This document shows positions 16,048-23,898 of a stretch of 64,000 bases of DNA, in pieces. The notes below the pieces were generated by a model. It had not been told where the DNA came from. It made no database searches and saw nothing but the letters and a program-made list of their open reading frames with translations. The stretch covers positions 4,469,524 through 4,533,523 of the forward strand of contig CP036434.1 of the NCBI GenBank assembly GCA_007751475.1, given 5' to 3'. Made by a program: the position numbers and the translations under genes. Source of the DNA: Saltatorellus ferox (GTDB lineage Bacteria > Planctomycetota > UBA1135 > GCA-002686595). Each line of letters begins with the position of its first letter. Position 1 is the stretch's first letter.

Positions 16048-17721
16048 TCAGAGGAACGTGATCTCGATACCGTCGGAGAAGTTGGAGGTCGACGTCGGGT
16101 TGGCGTCCCGGTACCACGTCTGAACGTACCAGGTATGTCCCACCTGGGCCGGCCCGGTGCCCGCGAAGTTGTTGAGGTCCACCGCGAAGTCGAACGTACC
16201 CGTCGTCCCCGCCAGCTGAACGCCACCGAAACGAGAGATGCCGCCGATCATGCAGAGGATGCCCTGACTGCTCCCCGGGAAGGCCACGAAGCCGATGTTG
16301 CCACTGGCAAAGAAGTAGCCGGCGGAGTTCTGGGGAAGATCCGAAACCAGAATCGTCAGGTCGTTGTCGGCCACCGCGGCCGAGCCCGTCGCGATCATCT
16401 TGGCCCAGGTCCCGGTGGAGTTCTGCGCGTTCGGGGTGCAGTAAATGGAACCCACCGCCTCGCACTCGTCGAGGACCCCATTGGCGTTGATGTCGAGCGC
16501 CGTTCCCAGAGCGAGGTCGCAGGCATCATCGATGAGGTTGCCGTTGCAATCCACGATTCCGCCCGCAGCGAACTGCGGGAAGTAGATCGCGCCGCTGATC
16601 TGAGCCGTGCTCGTCGAGCGACCGGCCGATCCGATGATGTTGCTGAGATCGGAAGCGATGTCGACGGCGGAGCCGAAGGTCTCCCCCGGCGTCGGATTCA
16701 GCGAACGGTACTTGGCGATGGCGTCGGTGCCGACCGAGAGATCGAACCGATAGACGGCGCCGGCGCTCTGGTGAGCGCGGGCAGCGACATCGACCGTCGT
16801 GCCTTCGATGGCGACGGCGAAGCCGAAGTCATCGTTCGTGAAGCCGTCGGGGGCCAGCAGCTTGACTGCTTCGGTCCAGGCCAGCGACGCGTCTCGTTCG
16901 AAGACGTAGGCGGAGCCAGAGAACTGCCCGTTGTCGTCGTCGCCCTCGGAGCCGATGATGGCGGTGGTGCCGTCCACCGCCACGGAGACGCCGAAGAAGT
17001 CGTTGGGCGCACCGTCGCTGGCCTGGAGCTTCTGGCTGAGCGACCATCCGGCGAAGCCAGAGTTGTCGTAAACGTAGGCCGAGCCAACGCTGGTTCCGCC
17101 GTCGTCGTCGAAGAGCGCGCCGACGACAAGGGTGTCTCCCTCGGTATCGATGGCGACGCCGAAGAACTCGCCCGCCTCTCCGTCGGGCGGGAAGAGTCGA
17201 TAGGTCTCGGTCCAGGTGCTGCCGCTGCCCGAGAAGACGTAGACTGCACCGGAACGCGGGCCGTTCGGATCGTCCCCCGCCGCTGCGACGAAGACGGTGC
17301 CAGCCTCGATCGAGACGTCCTGGCCGAAGGCCTCGTCGGCCACGATGTCGGAACCGGTCAGCTGGACCTCGAAGCCGAACTGTCCGGTCATCGGGTCGAG
17401 CCGGAAGACCTGGGCCACGTTGGCGGCCTTCGCGCCGACGACCAGGAGGTCACCCTCGATATCGAGGCTGTAGCCGAACTCGGCCACCGGGCCGCCGTTC
17501 GGCGTGATCGTCTGAACGAGCGACCACGCGCCGCCCGAGCGCGCGTACACATTGACCTCCTGGGACCCCGGAGCGCCCGCCACCGCCAGGCTGTCGGACA
17601 TGGCGACCGAGAACCCGTATTCGGCGTTGAAGGTCGGGGTGGGCGAGGTTTCGAGCTGGAGGCAGTTCTGGGCGGCGAGGGGGGCCGCGGCGAGCAGTGG
17701 CAGGAAAGTGAGGGGATTCAT
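16048..17721 (-). CDS. secreted FG-GAP repeat protein with planctomycete C-terminal domain
   Basis: About 557 residues from the ATG at 17721; the longer in-frame start at 17883 would put 54 basic residues before a clear signal peptide (NPLTFLPLLAAAPLAAQNC). Seven or so FG-GAP-type repeats follow (EYGFSVAMSDSLAVAGAP, EFGYSLDIEGDLLVVGAK, FFGVAIDTEGDTLVVGA, FFGVSVAVDGTTAIIGSEG, DFGFAVAIEGTTVDVAA), forming an integrin-alpha-like propeller. Two Asp/Asn-rich calcium-binding motifs (DCNGNLIDDAC and DINANGVLDEC) resemble thrombospondin type 3/dockerin loops. The final 130 residues, from YCTPNAQNSTG to ITFL, are the same C-terminal domain found twice more in this window. Probably extracellular or cell-surface. 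Confidence 0.85.
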   Translation of the reverse strand: MNPLTFLPLLAAAPLAAQNCLQLETSPTPTFNAEYGFSVAMSDSLAVAGAPGSQEVNVYARSGGAWSLVQTITPNGGPVAEFGYSLDIEGDLLVVGAKAANVAQVFRLDPMTGQFGFEVQLTGSDIVADEAFGQDVSIEAGTVFVAAAGDDPNGPRSGAVYVFSGSGSTWTETYRLFPPDGEAGEFFGVAIDTEGDTLVVGALFDDDGGTSVGSAYVYDNSGFAGWSLSQKLQASDGAPNDFFGVSVAVDGTTAIIGSEGDDDNGQFSGSAYVFERDASLAWTEAVKLLAPDGFTNDDFGFAVAIEGTTVDVAARAHQSAGAVYRFDLSVGTDAIAKYRSLNPTPGETFGSAVDIASDLSNIIGSAGRSTSTAQISGAIYFPQFAAGGIVDCNGNLIDDACDLALGTALDINANGVLDECEAVGSIYCTPNAQNSTGTWAKMIATGSAAVADNDLTILVSDLPQNSAGYFFASGNIGFVAFPGSSQGILCMIGGISRFGGVQLAGTTGTFDFAVDLNNFAGTGPAQVGHTWYVQTWYRDANPTSTSNFSDGIEITFL

Positions 17722-17928
17722 AGGTGAATAGGGTCGCGCTGGCACGGGCCATGGCTCCCGACACCCCGGACCAGCTTGGCAGACGCGATCGTGGATACGA
17801 GGGATTCGAATGGGGCGGAGCCGAGCGCGCAGTGTCTCCGGCACCCGCCTCTTCGTGGGAGTCATGTCAGGGATTTCGCTCACGAATCGAGAGACCCGCC
17901 GGGTGAGAAGACCGCCTCACCCCGAGTT

Positions 17929-18558
17929 CTACATGGGCGGTTCCACCCCCTCCCTGTAGGTGCTGGGCTGCCACGGCAGCCAGGTTCGATCACGCACGCA
18001 GTAGTAGAGTCCGGCGCCGCCGCCCACGTAGGTGCACCAATGAACGACCCAGACCGTCAGCAGACGGCGCCCTGTCCGGGCGTTGAAGGTCGGCAGACTA
18101 CGGCTTGTCCAGCCGTCCGATAGCGCGGCGTAGGCTCCCACTCCGCCGATCGCAGAGAAGACGAAGGCGAAGAGGGCGATTCGCCGCCAGCATGCGACCA
18201 GGCTGACCAGCTCGGGCTCACCGCCCGCGGGTCGGCGCCGCTCCGATAGGTAGGCGAGGAGCACCGCCGCGATCGCGCCGAACGAGAAACCGGCCTGGGC
18301 CCCCAGGCTGATCGCGCGGGCCTCCAGGTCCTTCGATCCGAGGCGCTCGAGCACCGAGAAGTATTCCGGGGAGATCTGGACGGTCAGCGCGTCGTGCACG
18401 CCACCGTAGGCCGCCCCCAGAAAGCCGGTCGCCAGGACGAAGAGCGAGTAGCGCCAGCGCACGGCGCCTTTCCCCCGAAGCGAGAGCTCGATCCCCGAGA
18501 CCATCGCGAGCAGCAGCGCCAGAGCCAAGATCCGCTGGGAGAACGGGAGATCGAGCAT
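17929..18558 (-). CDS. four-helix-type integral membrane protein, unknown function
   Basis: A 209-residue protein from the ATG at 18558 (MLDLPFSQRILALALLL). Hydrophobic segments lie at about residues 8-24, 42-60, 85-110 (GFSFGAIAAVLLAYL), 120-145 (IALFAFVFSAIGGVGAYAAL) and 170-190 (LLTVWVVHWCTYVGGGAGLYYCV). A soluble loop AYGGVHDALTVQISPEYFSVLERL follows the second segment. The longer ORF to 18876 overlaps the divergent gene at 18701 and is rejected. I do not recognise the family. Confidence 0.6.
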   Translation of the reverse strand: MLDLPFSQRILALALLLAMVSGIELSLRGKGAVRWRYSLFVLATGFLGAAYGGVHDALTVQISPEYFSVLERLGSKDLEARAISLGAQAGFSFGAIAAVLLAYLSERRRPAGGEPELVSLVACWRRIALFAFVFSAIGGVGAYAALSDGWTSRSLPTFNARTGRRLLTVWVVHWCTYVGGGAGLYYCVRDRTWLPWQPSTYREGVEPPM

Positions 18559-18687
18559 GGGGCGCGCCGACGCTCCTGGGCAAACTTCTCTTCCCGCCCA
18601 TGTCGGGGGTCTCGCCGCTGCCCCATGGTCGACAAGCGGTTGAGCCGAAGGGTCCCCCCCCCTCCATGACTTAGGCCGCGGATGGAG

Positions 18688-18693
18688 TACTAT
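18688..18693 (+). promoter_or_regulatory. putative -10 box of the 18701 gene
   Basis: TACTAT ends 7 nt before the ATG at 18701, predicting a leaderless transcript. No -35 match. Confidence 0.45.
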
Positions 18694-18700
18694 CGCTCCC

Positions 18701-20407
18701 ATGAGTTCGCGCACGCTCGTTTTCGCCGCCGCGATCATCGCTGGTCTGTGCCTCCTGATCTTCAAGGGGTCGGAGAGTCCAGATGGGGCCGCGCTGCCCA
18801 TCGCTCCGGTCGTGATCGACGCGCCCGCCCAGAATGGGCCGACGCCGCTGAAGTCGTCGGATCTGGTCAGCGTCAAGGATCAGATCGCACTCGCTGAGCC
18901 CGTGTCTCTTCCTGCGCTGGCACCGACGCCCCATCGGGCGGAAGAAAGACCGCCAGCGTTCTCAGAGGGAGTGGCCTGGATCGAGGGACGTGTCGTGGGA
19001 CCGGAGAACTTGGGCGCAGTCGAGCTGACCCTGAGGCGCGTCGGGGCAAGCGGAGAGGAAAGCCGGATTCTGGATCTGGGTCCAGATCAGACGTTCCGCT
19101 CCGAGGCATCGATTTTCGGAAGCCTGAATCTCCAGATCCATGTCGCCAATTTCGGAGAGACCGAGGTCCTCCGTATCGAGGTCGTCCCAGGCGAAACCGT
19201 GGACGTGGGGCGCTTGATGATCCATGGGGGTGAAACCCTCCGCGGTCGACTCGTCTTCGAGGGCGGTGAGCCCTTCAGCGACGTGCAGGTGACGGCGTTT
19301 CCGGCGACGGTCGACAGCTCCGGGGGGCGGAGAGGAGTTGGGTCAGCGAGAACCGGCCCCGACGGGACCTTCTCGATGGGCGGACTCCGCGAGCCCGTGC
19401 AGCTGCAACTCATGCACTGCCCGTTCGAGATCATCGAGGGGGAAGCGGCTATTCCCGGCCCCGATCTACACGTGGTAAAGGTCCGCGGTGTGCGCGTGCG
19501 CGTGCAGTGTTTCAGGCCGGATCCATCCGGAGAGGAGGTAGCCGTTCCATTCGGGCGCCTGGCGGCCACGTGCAGGAGCGGACGTACCTTCGCACGGCAC
19601 GAAGGGGCGACCGGCGGCGCGAGCACGTCCCGGCGGGATCCCATGAGCGCCAGCTTCGACGCGGTGTTCGGAGGTGTCTATGCCGTCGTGGCCGTCGACG
19701 ATTCCGGTCTGATCTACGGCGGCACCTTCGGTCCAACGACCCACTCCGGCTTCGCTCCGCTAGCCCTGCGTCCTGACTCAACCGTGACCGGTGACGTGGT
19801 GGTCGTTGTCAGGCAAGCAAGCTTTCCCACGGACGCGCAGCCTCCCCTGAGTGCGCAGCTAAGGGTTCTGGACCTCCGACAGAACGGCGACCTGATTTGC
19901 TACCTCACGAGCGAGGACGAGCGGACAGCCAAAGGCATCACTCGTCGACTCAGGGGAATTCCCTCCGGCCGGGTCTCACTCGACGTGGTCCTTTGGGACG
20001 GGGCAGGCTGGGCCGTGTCCCCCATGAGGCAGACCCTGAACATCACTCCTGGTAAGACCACGGAGGTCGAGTTGAAGGCCGTTCCAGGCGGATGGATCGA
20101 GCTGGTCGCGCCGGTAGAACTGCCGCCAGGCGTCCATCGAAAGCCGCTCTGGATTCGCCTCGCTGATTCCGAAGGAACGTGGGTCCCGTTCGCGACGACA
20201 GCACCCCCGTCGGGCGTCCGCCGCACGCGCAGTCTTCGCCGCACCAGTACGCTCTTGCCGGGAGAGCAGTTGACGAGTACCGCGCTGCCGCCGGGTCGCT
20301 ATGAACTCTCCGCAGGTGACCGAGGTGGCCTGGGCCCTGTGCCATCGGTGACGGTATCGGCAGGAGCGACAACCCGCTGCAATTTCAGGCCGGAGGGCGA
20401 CGAATGA
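18701..20407 (+). CDS. membrane-anchored protein with carboxypeptidase-regulatory-like domains
   Basis: A 568-residue protein with an N-terminal signal anchor (LVFAAAIIAGLCLLIF) and a long Pro/Ala-rich linker to residue 85. Beta-rich repeats follow (AWIEGRVVGPENLGAVELTLRR, LRGRLVFEGGEPFSDVQVTAFP, ARTGPDGTFSMGGLREPVQLQL, TLNITPGKTTEVELKAV). The pattern of a short plug, a G-x-V strand and a PDGTF turn is that of carboxypeptidase regulatory-like/Ig-like sandwich domains. No enzymatic motif is seen. Its layout parallels the minus-strand protein at 12174-13919, so the two may be distant paralogues. It converges on the hydrolase gene at 20507 across a repeat-filled gap. Confidence 0.7.
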   Translation: MSSRTLVFAAAIIAGLCLLIFKGSESPDGAALPIAPVVIDAPAQNGPTPLKSSDLVSVKDQIALAEPVSLPALAPTPHRAEERPPAFSEGVAWIEGRVVGPENLGAVELTLRRVGASGEESRILDLGPDQTFRSEASIFGSLNLQIHVANFGETEVLRIEVVPGETVDVGRLMIHGGETLRGRLVFEGGEPFSDVQVTAFPATVDSSGGRRGVGSARTGPDGTFSMGGLREPVQLQLMHCPFEIIEGEAAIPGPDLHVVKVRGVRVRVQCFRPDPSGEEVAVPFGRLAATCRSGRTFARHEGATGGASTSRRDPMSASFDAVFGGVYAVVAVDDSGLIYGGTFGPTTHSGFAPLALRPDSTVTGDVVVVVRQASFPTDAQPPLSAQLRVLDLRQNGDLICYLTSEDERTAKGITRRLRGIPSGRVSLDVVLWDGAGWAVSPMRQTLNITPGKTTEVELKAVPGGWIELVAPVELPPGVHRKPLWIRLADSEGTWVPFATTAPPSGVRRTRSLRRTSTLLPGEQLTSTALPPGRYELSAGDRGGLGPVPSVTVSAGATTRCNFRPEGDE

Positions 20408-20469
20408 TGGGAAGCGCCACTGCGACTCTGGACGCTACTGGGCCGCTACCGCGTTACTGCTCTGGAGCC

Positions 20470-20517
20470 GCTACTGGGCCCGCTACTGGGCCCGCTACTG
20501 GGCCCGCTACTGGGGCC
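20470..20517. repeat. 12-bp tandem repeat, four copies
   Basis: GCTACTGGGCCC is repeated at 20470, 20482, 20494 and 20506 (last copy imperfect at its end), with degenerate copies upstream from about 20432. It fills the gap between two convergent genes. Its last unit supplies the TAG stop of the minus-strand gene ending at 20507. Confidence 0.8.
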
Positions 20518-21730
20518 GGCGCGTCCACACGGTCGTCTCACCGGTCGGCGCGTGCTTGCGGTAGCCGAACAGGTGCAGCAGTCCCGTCGTCAGCGTCGAC
20601 GCCCCGCGGCGCGCCGTGACGTGGCCTGCTCGCGTGTCGAGGGCCTTGACGCCGGGCAGAAGGCGTAGCATGTGCTCGAACCACGATCGGCGCAGGATTC
20701 GCGAGGCGAGGAGCCAGGCTCCACCGACCTTGCGGCAGAGGAAGAAGCCCTCGGTGCCGAGGCCCTGATAGAGCGGCATCAGCATGTAGCCCGCGATCGG
20801 CGCCGTCACTGGCTGGCCGTGCTCGCGCGCCAACCCCTGGCCCAGCTGCACGGGCATGAAGTTCGACCAGCCCGCATCCATCTGGAAGCCGGTCTCGCCA
20901 TCGATCACGTGGGCGTAGACGAGGTCCAGGACCTCGGGGACATCGTCGCAGGAGGCCCGCATCAGAACGCGCGCGCGGTCGACGCGCTCGTCGTGCTCGG
21001 GCAGCACGCCGACGTGGCTCAGGGCCACCCACAGTCCGTCGCGGAGCACCTCCTGGGTGCGCGGCGCGTCATGCTGGCCGCCTTCGATGACCGTCGCCGT
21101 GTCGCCCTGGCTCACGAGCCAGGTGAGAAGCGGGCCCTCGATGCGCTCTTCCAGACCGAGGATCGCCGGGAGGCCGATGTCCCGCGCCAGGCGACGGCTC
21201 GGGATCGAGTCGGGCACCACCGAGAAAGCGCCGCCGTCCGCGGACGTCGAATGCAGGTCGATCAGCACGACGCGCTGAGCCTTCGCGCGGGCGGCATCTC
21301 GCTCGGCCTCGATCGTGCTGAACAGAGCGCGAAGCTCGCGTTCGTCCGGCGTGTCGTCCTCCGGTGCACGACCGCCGAGGGGCTGAAGGTTCTCCGCCGT
21401 CCAGAGTCGATTCAGGTCCTGGCCCTGATGGCGAACGCCGCGGCGGATGGCGCCCAGGTTGCCCGCGAGGGCCACGATCCGGCCGCCGGTCGGGGTGTTC
21501 CTGAGACTCTCGAGGACCTCCCGCACCGCGCGAACTCCGGCCGGCTCATTGCCGTGCATCCCCGCCGTGATGAGGACCAGTGGGCCGGGACGGCCGTCGT
21601 CCTTGATCCCGATCTGGCGCTGGAGGCCATCCAGATCCGGGTAGTAGGCACCCGTATAGGCCTCGGTGCGAATGCCACCCGCGGGGTCGCCGGCGGCGAG
21701 GGGCTCGGAGCTGAAGTCGGAGGGCGTCAT
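20507..21730 (-). CDS. succinylglutamate desuccinylase/aspartoacylase-family zinc hydrolase
   Basis: A 407-residue M14-fold hydrolase. The zinc ligands appear in ITAGMHGNEPAG (His and Glu) and VLIDLHSTSADGG (His); the conserved arginine region is LNRLW (family NRxxP-like), and the catalytic Glu is likely in TATVIEGGQHD. The family cleaves N-acyl amino acids or peptide-like amide bonds, and the substrate is open. I choose the ATG at 21730 (second Met) because a GATAAT box ends 8 nt upstream; a GTG at 21733 is the alternative. It is encoded just downstream of, and on the same strand as, the glutamate-cysteine-ligase-like CBS protein. The last codons and stop lie in a 12-bp tandem repeat. Confidence 0.82.
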   Translation of the reverse strand: MTPSDFSSEPLAAGDPAGGIRTEAYTGAYYPDLDGLQRQIGIKDDGRPGPLVLITAGMHGNEPAGVRAVREVLESLRNTPTGGRIVALAGNLGAIRRGVRHQGQDLNRLWTAENLQPLGGRAPEDDTPDERELRALFSTIEAERDAARAKAQRVVLIDLHSTSADGGAFSVVPDSIPSRRLARDIGLPAILGLEERIEGPLLTWLVSQGDTATVIEGGQHDAPRTQEVLRDGLWVALSHVGVLPEHDERVDRARVLMRASCDDVPEVLDLVYAHVIDGETGFQMDAGWSNFMPVQLGQGLAREHGQPVTAPIAGYMLMPLYQGLGTEGFFLCRKVGGAWLLASRILRRSWFEHMLRLLPGVKALDTRAGHVTARRGASTLTTGLLHLFGYRKHAPTGETTVWTRRPQ

Positions 21731-21738
21731 CACCCGGC

Positions 21739-21744
21739 ATTATC
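21739..21744 (-). promoter_or_regulatory. putative -10 box of the aspartoacylase-like gene
   Basis: GATAAT on the minus strand, followed by 8 nt and then the ATG at 21730. TTGACC hexamers occur upstream but not at a standard 16-18 bp spacing. Confidence 0.4.
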
Positions 21745-21805
21745 GGGTCAAGACAGGGTCAAGGCCCGGTTTCATCCGTGAAGAATTCCATGAAGATTCG
21801 TCCAG

Positions 21806-23758
21806 TCACGACCCCGCGTCGGCCTGCCCCTTTTTGGGGCCGATCGGACGCCCTTCGAGAGTCTGGCGCAGGAGTTTCGCCGCAGCATCCACGAAGTCAT
21901 GCTCGGTGACGATGCCCACGAGGCGTCCGCTCTCGACCACCGGAAGGCACCCGATCTTCATCTCGTTCATCTTGTCGATGGCCGCGAGCGTCGTGTCGCC
22001 CGGCGAAATCGTCACCGGGTTCTTGGACATGACCTCGCCCACGGAGAGCGGCGCGTCGCTGGCCCGCTTGCCGCCTCGCTTGGCCACCAGGCGCATGAGC
22101 ATCCGCTGCGACAGCAGGCCCACGAGCGCGCCGTGGCTGTCCTCGACGGGCACGTAGCGGATGTGCTCCCAGTCCATGAGGCTGACGGCGAGGTCGATCA
22201 CGTCCTCGGGATGAACGGTGAAGACGTCACGGCTCATGATCTGGGCGACCGTGCGGAAGCTGTGGCGCCAGTCGGTGCTGTCGTCGAGTTCCGCGAGGGC
22301 CCAGCGGTGACCCGGAAGGCCCGATGCCTGGCGCGCGTAGGTTGCGGACGCGAGCGCGCGATGGCGCTCGTCGCGCGTGCCCTTGTCCCCCATCCGGGCG
22401 AGCGAATCGAGCGCCCACTGAGCACCCGTCCGACCGGACGAGACGCGCTCCTCGATCAGGCCGCAGTAGCGGTCGATATCAGCCGAGTCGATTTTCTTGA
22501 AAGCGAGGCCCTCGCGAGCACGCGGGAGCAGATCCGAGAGGATGAGGTCGCGCGCGCTGACGCTGCGACCGCCGAGCCACCGCATCTCCGCGCTCAGACC
22601 GTAGCGCGCCGCCGCCATGAAGTTCCCCTTCGCGTCGTCGAACTCCATCACGCGCCGGACGTCGTCGAGCTCCTCGCCGTACGCGATCATGAGGCCGAAG
22701 AAGAACGCCGCGTTCGCGATCTCGTCCTGGGTCGTCGGGCCAGCGGGAAGCACGCGATTCTCGATGCGAAGGTGCGGCTTGCCGTCGGAGATGCCGTAGC
22801 ACGGGCGGTTCCATCGGTACACCGTGCCGTTGTGCATGCGAAGGGCGTCGAGCGTCGGAATACCGCCTTTCTCGAGCGTTTCGAAGGAGCTGCTGATCGT
22901 GTCCGCGCCGAGAAGAAGGCGGAAGCGCGCCACGTCTTCGCGGAAGATCTCGATCACGCCGTTCTGCACCCAGCGCTCGCCGAAGGTCACGCGCTGGCGC
23001 TGGTTCCGCGCCATCTGGGAAGCGTTGCGCACGTCGAGCGACTGCGCGAAGAGCGCGACGCGCGACTCGTGCCAGAGGCGGTGCTGGAGGAGCACCGGCG
23101 AGTTGACGGCCGCGGCGAGCACGGGACCGGTGACCAGCTGAGCGAGGTTGTAGAGGTTCGCGAACTCCTCGTCGCAGACCTGGAAGTGGACCTGGAACGA
23201 CGTGTTGCAGGCCTCCATCATCACGTTGTCATGGACGACGCGGAGTTCGTCGAGGCCCTTGATCAGCGTCTCGAAGTGCCCGCCGCGCATCTCGACCATG
23301 ACGCGGTTGAGCCGGTGATAGCGCTCGCTCTCCGCCATGTTGGCGAGGGAAAGATCCGACTGGTGCAGGGTCGGCAAAATGCCGCACATCAGGATCCGCG
23401 CGTCTTCCGCCTGGGCGGCGCCTCGCGCATCGCGGATGAGAACGTCGAGCTCCTCCTGCATCGCCGAGAGGCAGTTGCCGCCGAGCGGCTGGGGCGACAT
23501 GTTGGCTTCGATGTTGAAGGCCGCGAGTTCGCGCGTGTAGTTGCCCTTCAGCCGAGCGAGGACCTCGCTCTGCTTGGCGACGGCATGCCAGGAATCATCG
23601 ACGAGGAACAGCTCTTGCTCGGCGCCGATTCGACGGACGTCGCGCTCGATCATGCCTCGCTCGATCATCGTCTCGAGGCATTGGATGTCCTCTAGCACGG
23701 CCTGCATGAACGAACGAAGGTCGGTGTTGCCACCCGTGTTGACGTCCTGATTTCCCAT
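21806..23758 (-). CDS. glutamate-cysteine-ligase-like (GCS2) enzyme fused to two CBS domains
   Basis: A 650-residue cytosolic protein. Residues about 40-400 resemble the GCS2 ligase family: RRIGAEQELFLVD, FNIEANMSPQPLGG, ACNTSFQVHFQV, NSPVLL, PHLRIENRVLPAGPTTQDEIANAAFFFGL. This is a carboxylate-amine ligase fold that forms amide bonds using ATP. Two CBS domains follow at about 500-560 (VAQIMSRDVFTVHPEDVIDLAVSLM) and 575-632 (VGEVMSKNPVTISPGDTTLAAIDKM), which usually bind adenine nucleotides and set activity by energy state. A TACGCT box ends 7 nt before the ATG. It is upstream of the aspartoacylase-like hydrolase on the same strand, so a bond-forming and a bond-cleaving activity are paired. 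Confidence 0.85.
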   Translation of the reverse strand: MGNQDVNTGGNTDLRSFMQAVLEDIQCLETMIERGMIERDVRRIGAEQELFLVDDSWHAVAKQSEVLARLKGNYTRELAAFNIEANMSPQPLGGNCLSAMQEELDVLIRDARGAAQAEDARILMCGILPTLHQSDLSLANMAESERYHRLNRVMVEMRGGHFETLIKGLDELRVVHDNVMMEACNTSFQVHFQVCDEEFANLYNLAQLVTGPVLAAAVNSPVLLQHRLWHESRVALFAQSLDVRNASQMARNQRQRVTFGERWVQNGVIEIFREDVARFRLLLGADTISSSFETLEKGGIPTLDALRMHNGTVYRWNRPCYGISDGKPHLRIENRVLPAGPTTQDEIANAAFFFGLMIAYGEELDDVRRVMEFDDAKGNFMAAARYGLSAEMRWLGGRSVSARDLILSDLLPRAREGLAFKKIDSADIDRYCGLIEERVSSGRTGAQWALDSLARMGDKGTRDERHRALASATYARQASGLPGHRWALAELDDSTDWRHSFRTVAQIMSRDVFTVHPEDVIDLAVSLMDWEHIRYVPVEDSHGALVGLLSQRMLMRLVAKRGGKRASDAPLSVGEVMSKNPVTISPGDTTLAAIDKMNEMKIGCLPVVESGRLVGIVTEHDFVDAAAKLLRQTLEGRPIGPKKGQADAGS

Positions 23759-23765
23759 GGACTAG

Positions 23766-23771
23766 AGCGTA
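23766..23771 (-). promoter_or_regulatory. putative -10 box of the GCS2-CBS gene
   Basis: TACGCT on the minus strand, 7 nt before the ATG at 23758. This predicts a leaderless transcript. Confidence 0.45.
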
Positions 23772-23898
23772 GCGCCAAACCCTCCATTCCGGATACGTGT
23801 CGCAGACGGACTTGCTCGCGTTGGGAATCGCCGTGCCCCGGGGGCCTCACACATGGGATACTGCGCGGATCTTGAACCCGCATCCCGAGCCATCCTCC

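Noticed and set aside
15775..17727. 650-residue plus-strand ORF
   Set aside because: Antisense to the FG-GAP protein; Asp/Val-rich composition is a reverse-complement echo of that repeat protein.
21899..23695. 598-residue plus-strand ORF
   Set aside because: Antisense to the GCS2-CBS gene, which has clear ligase and CBS motifs.
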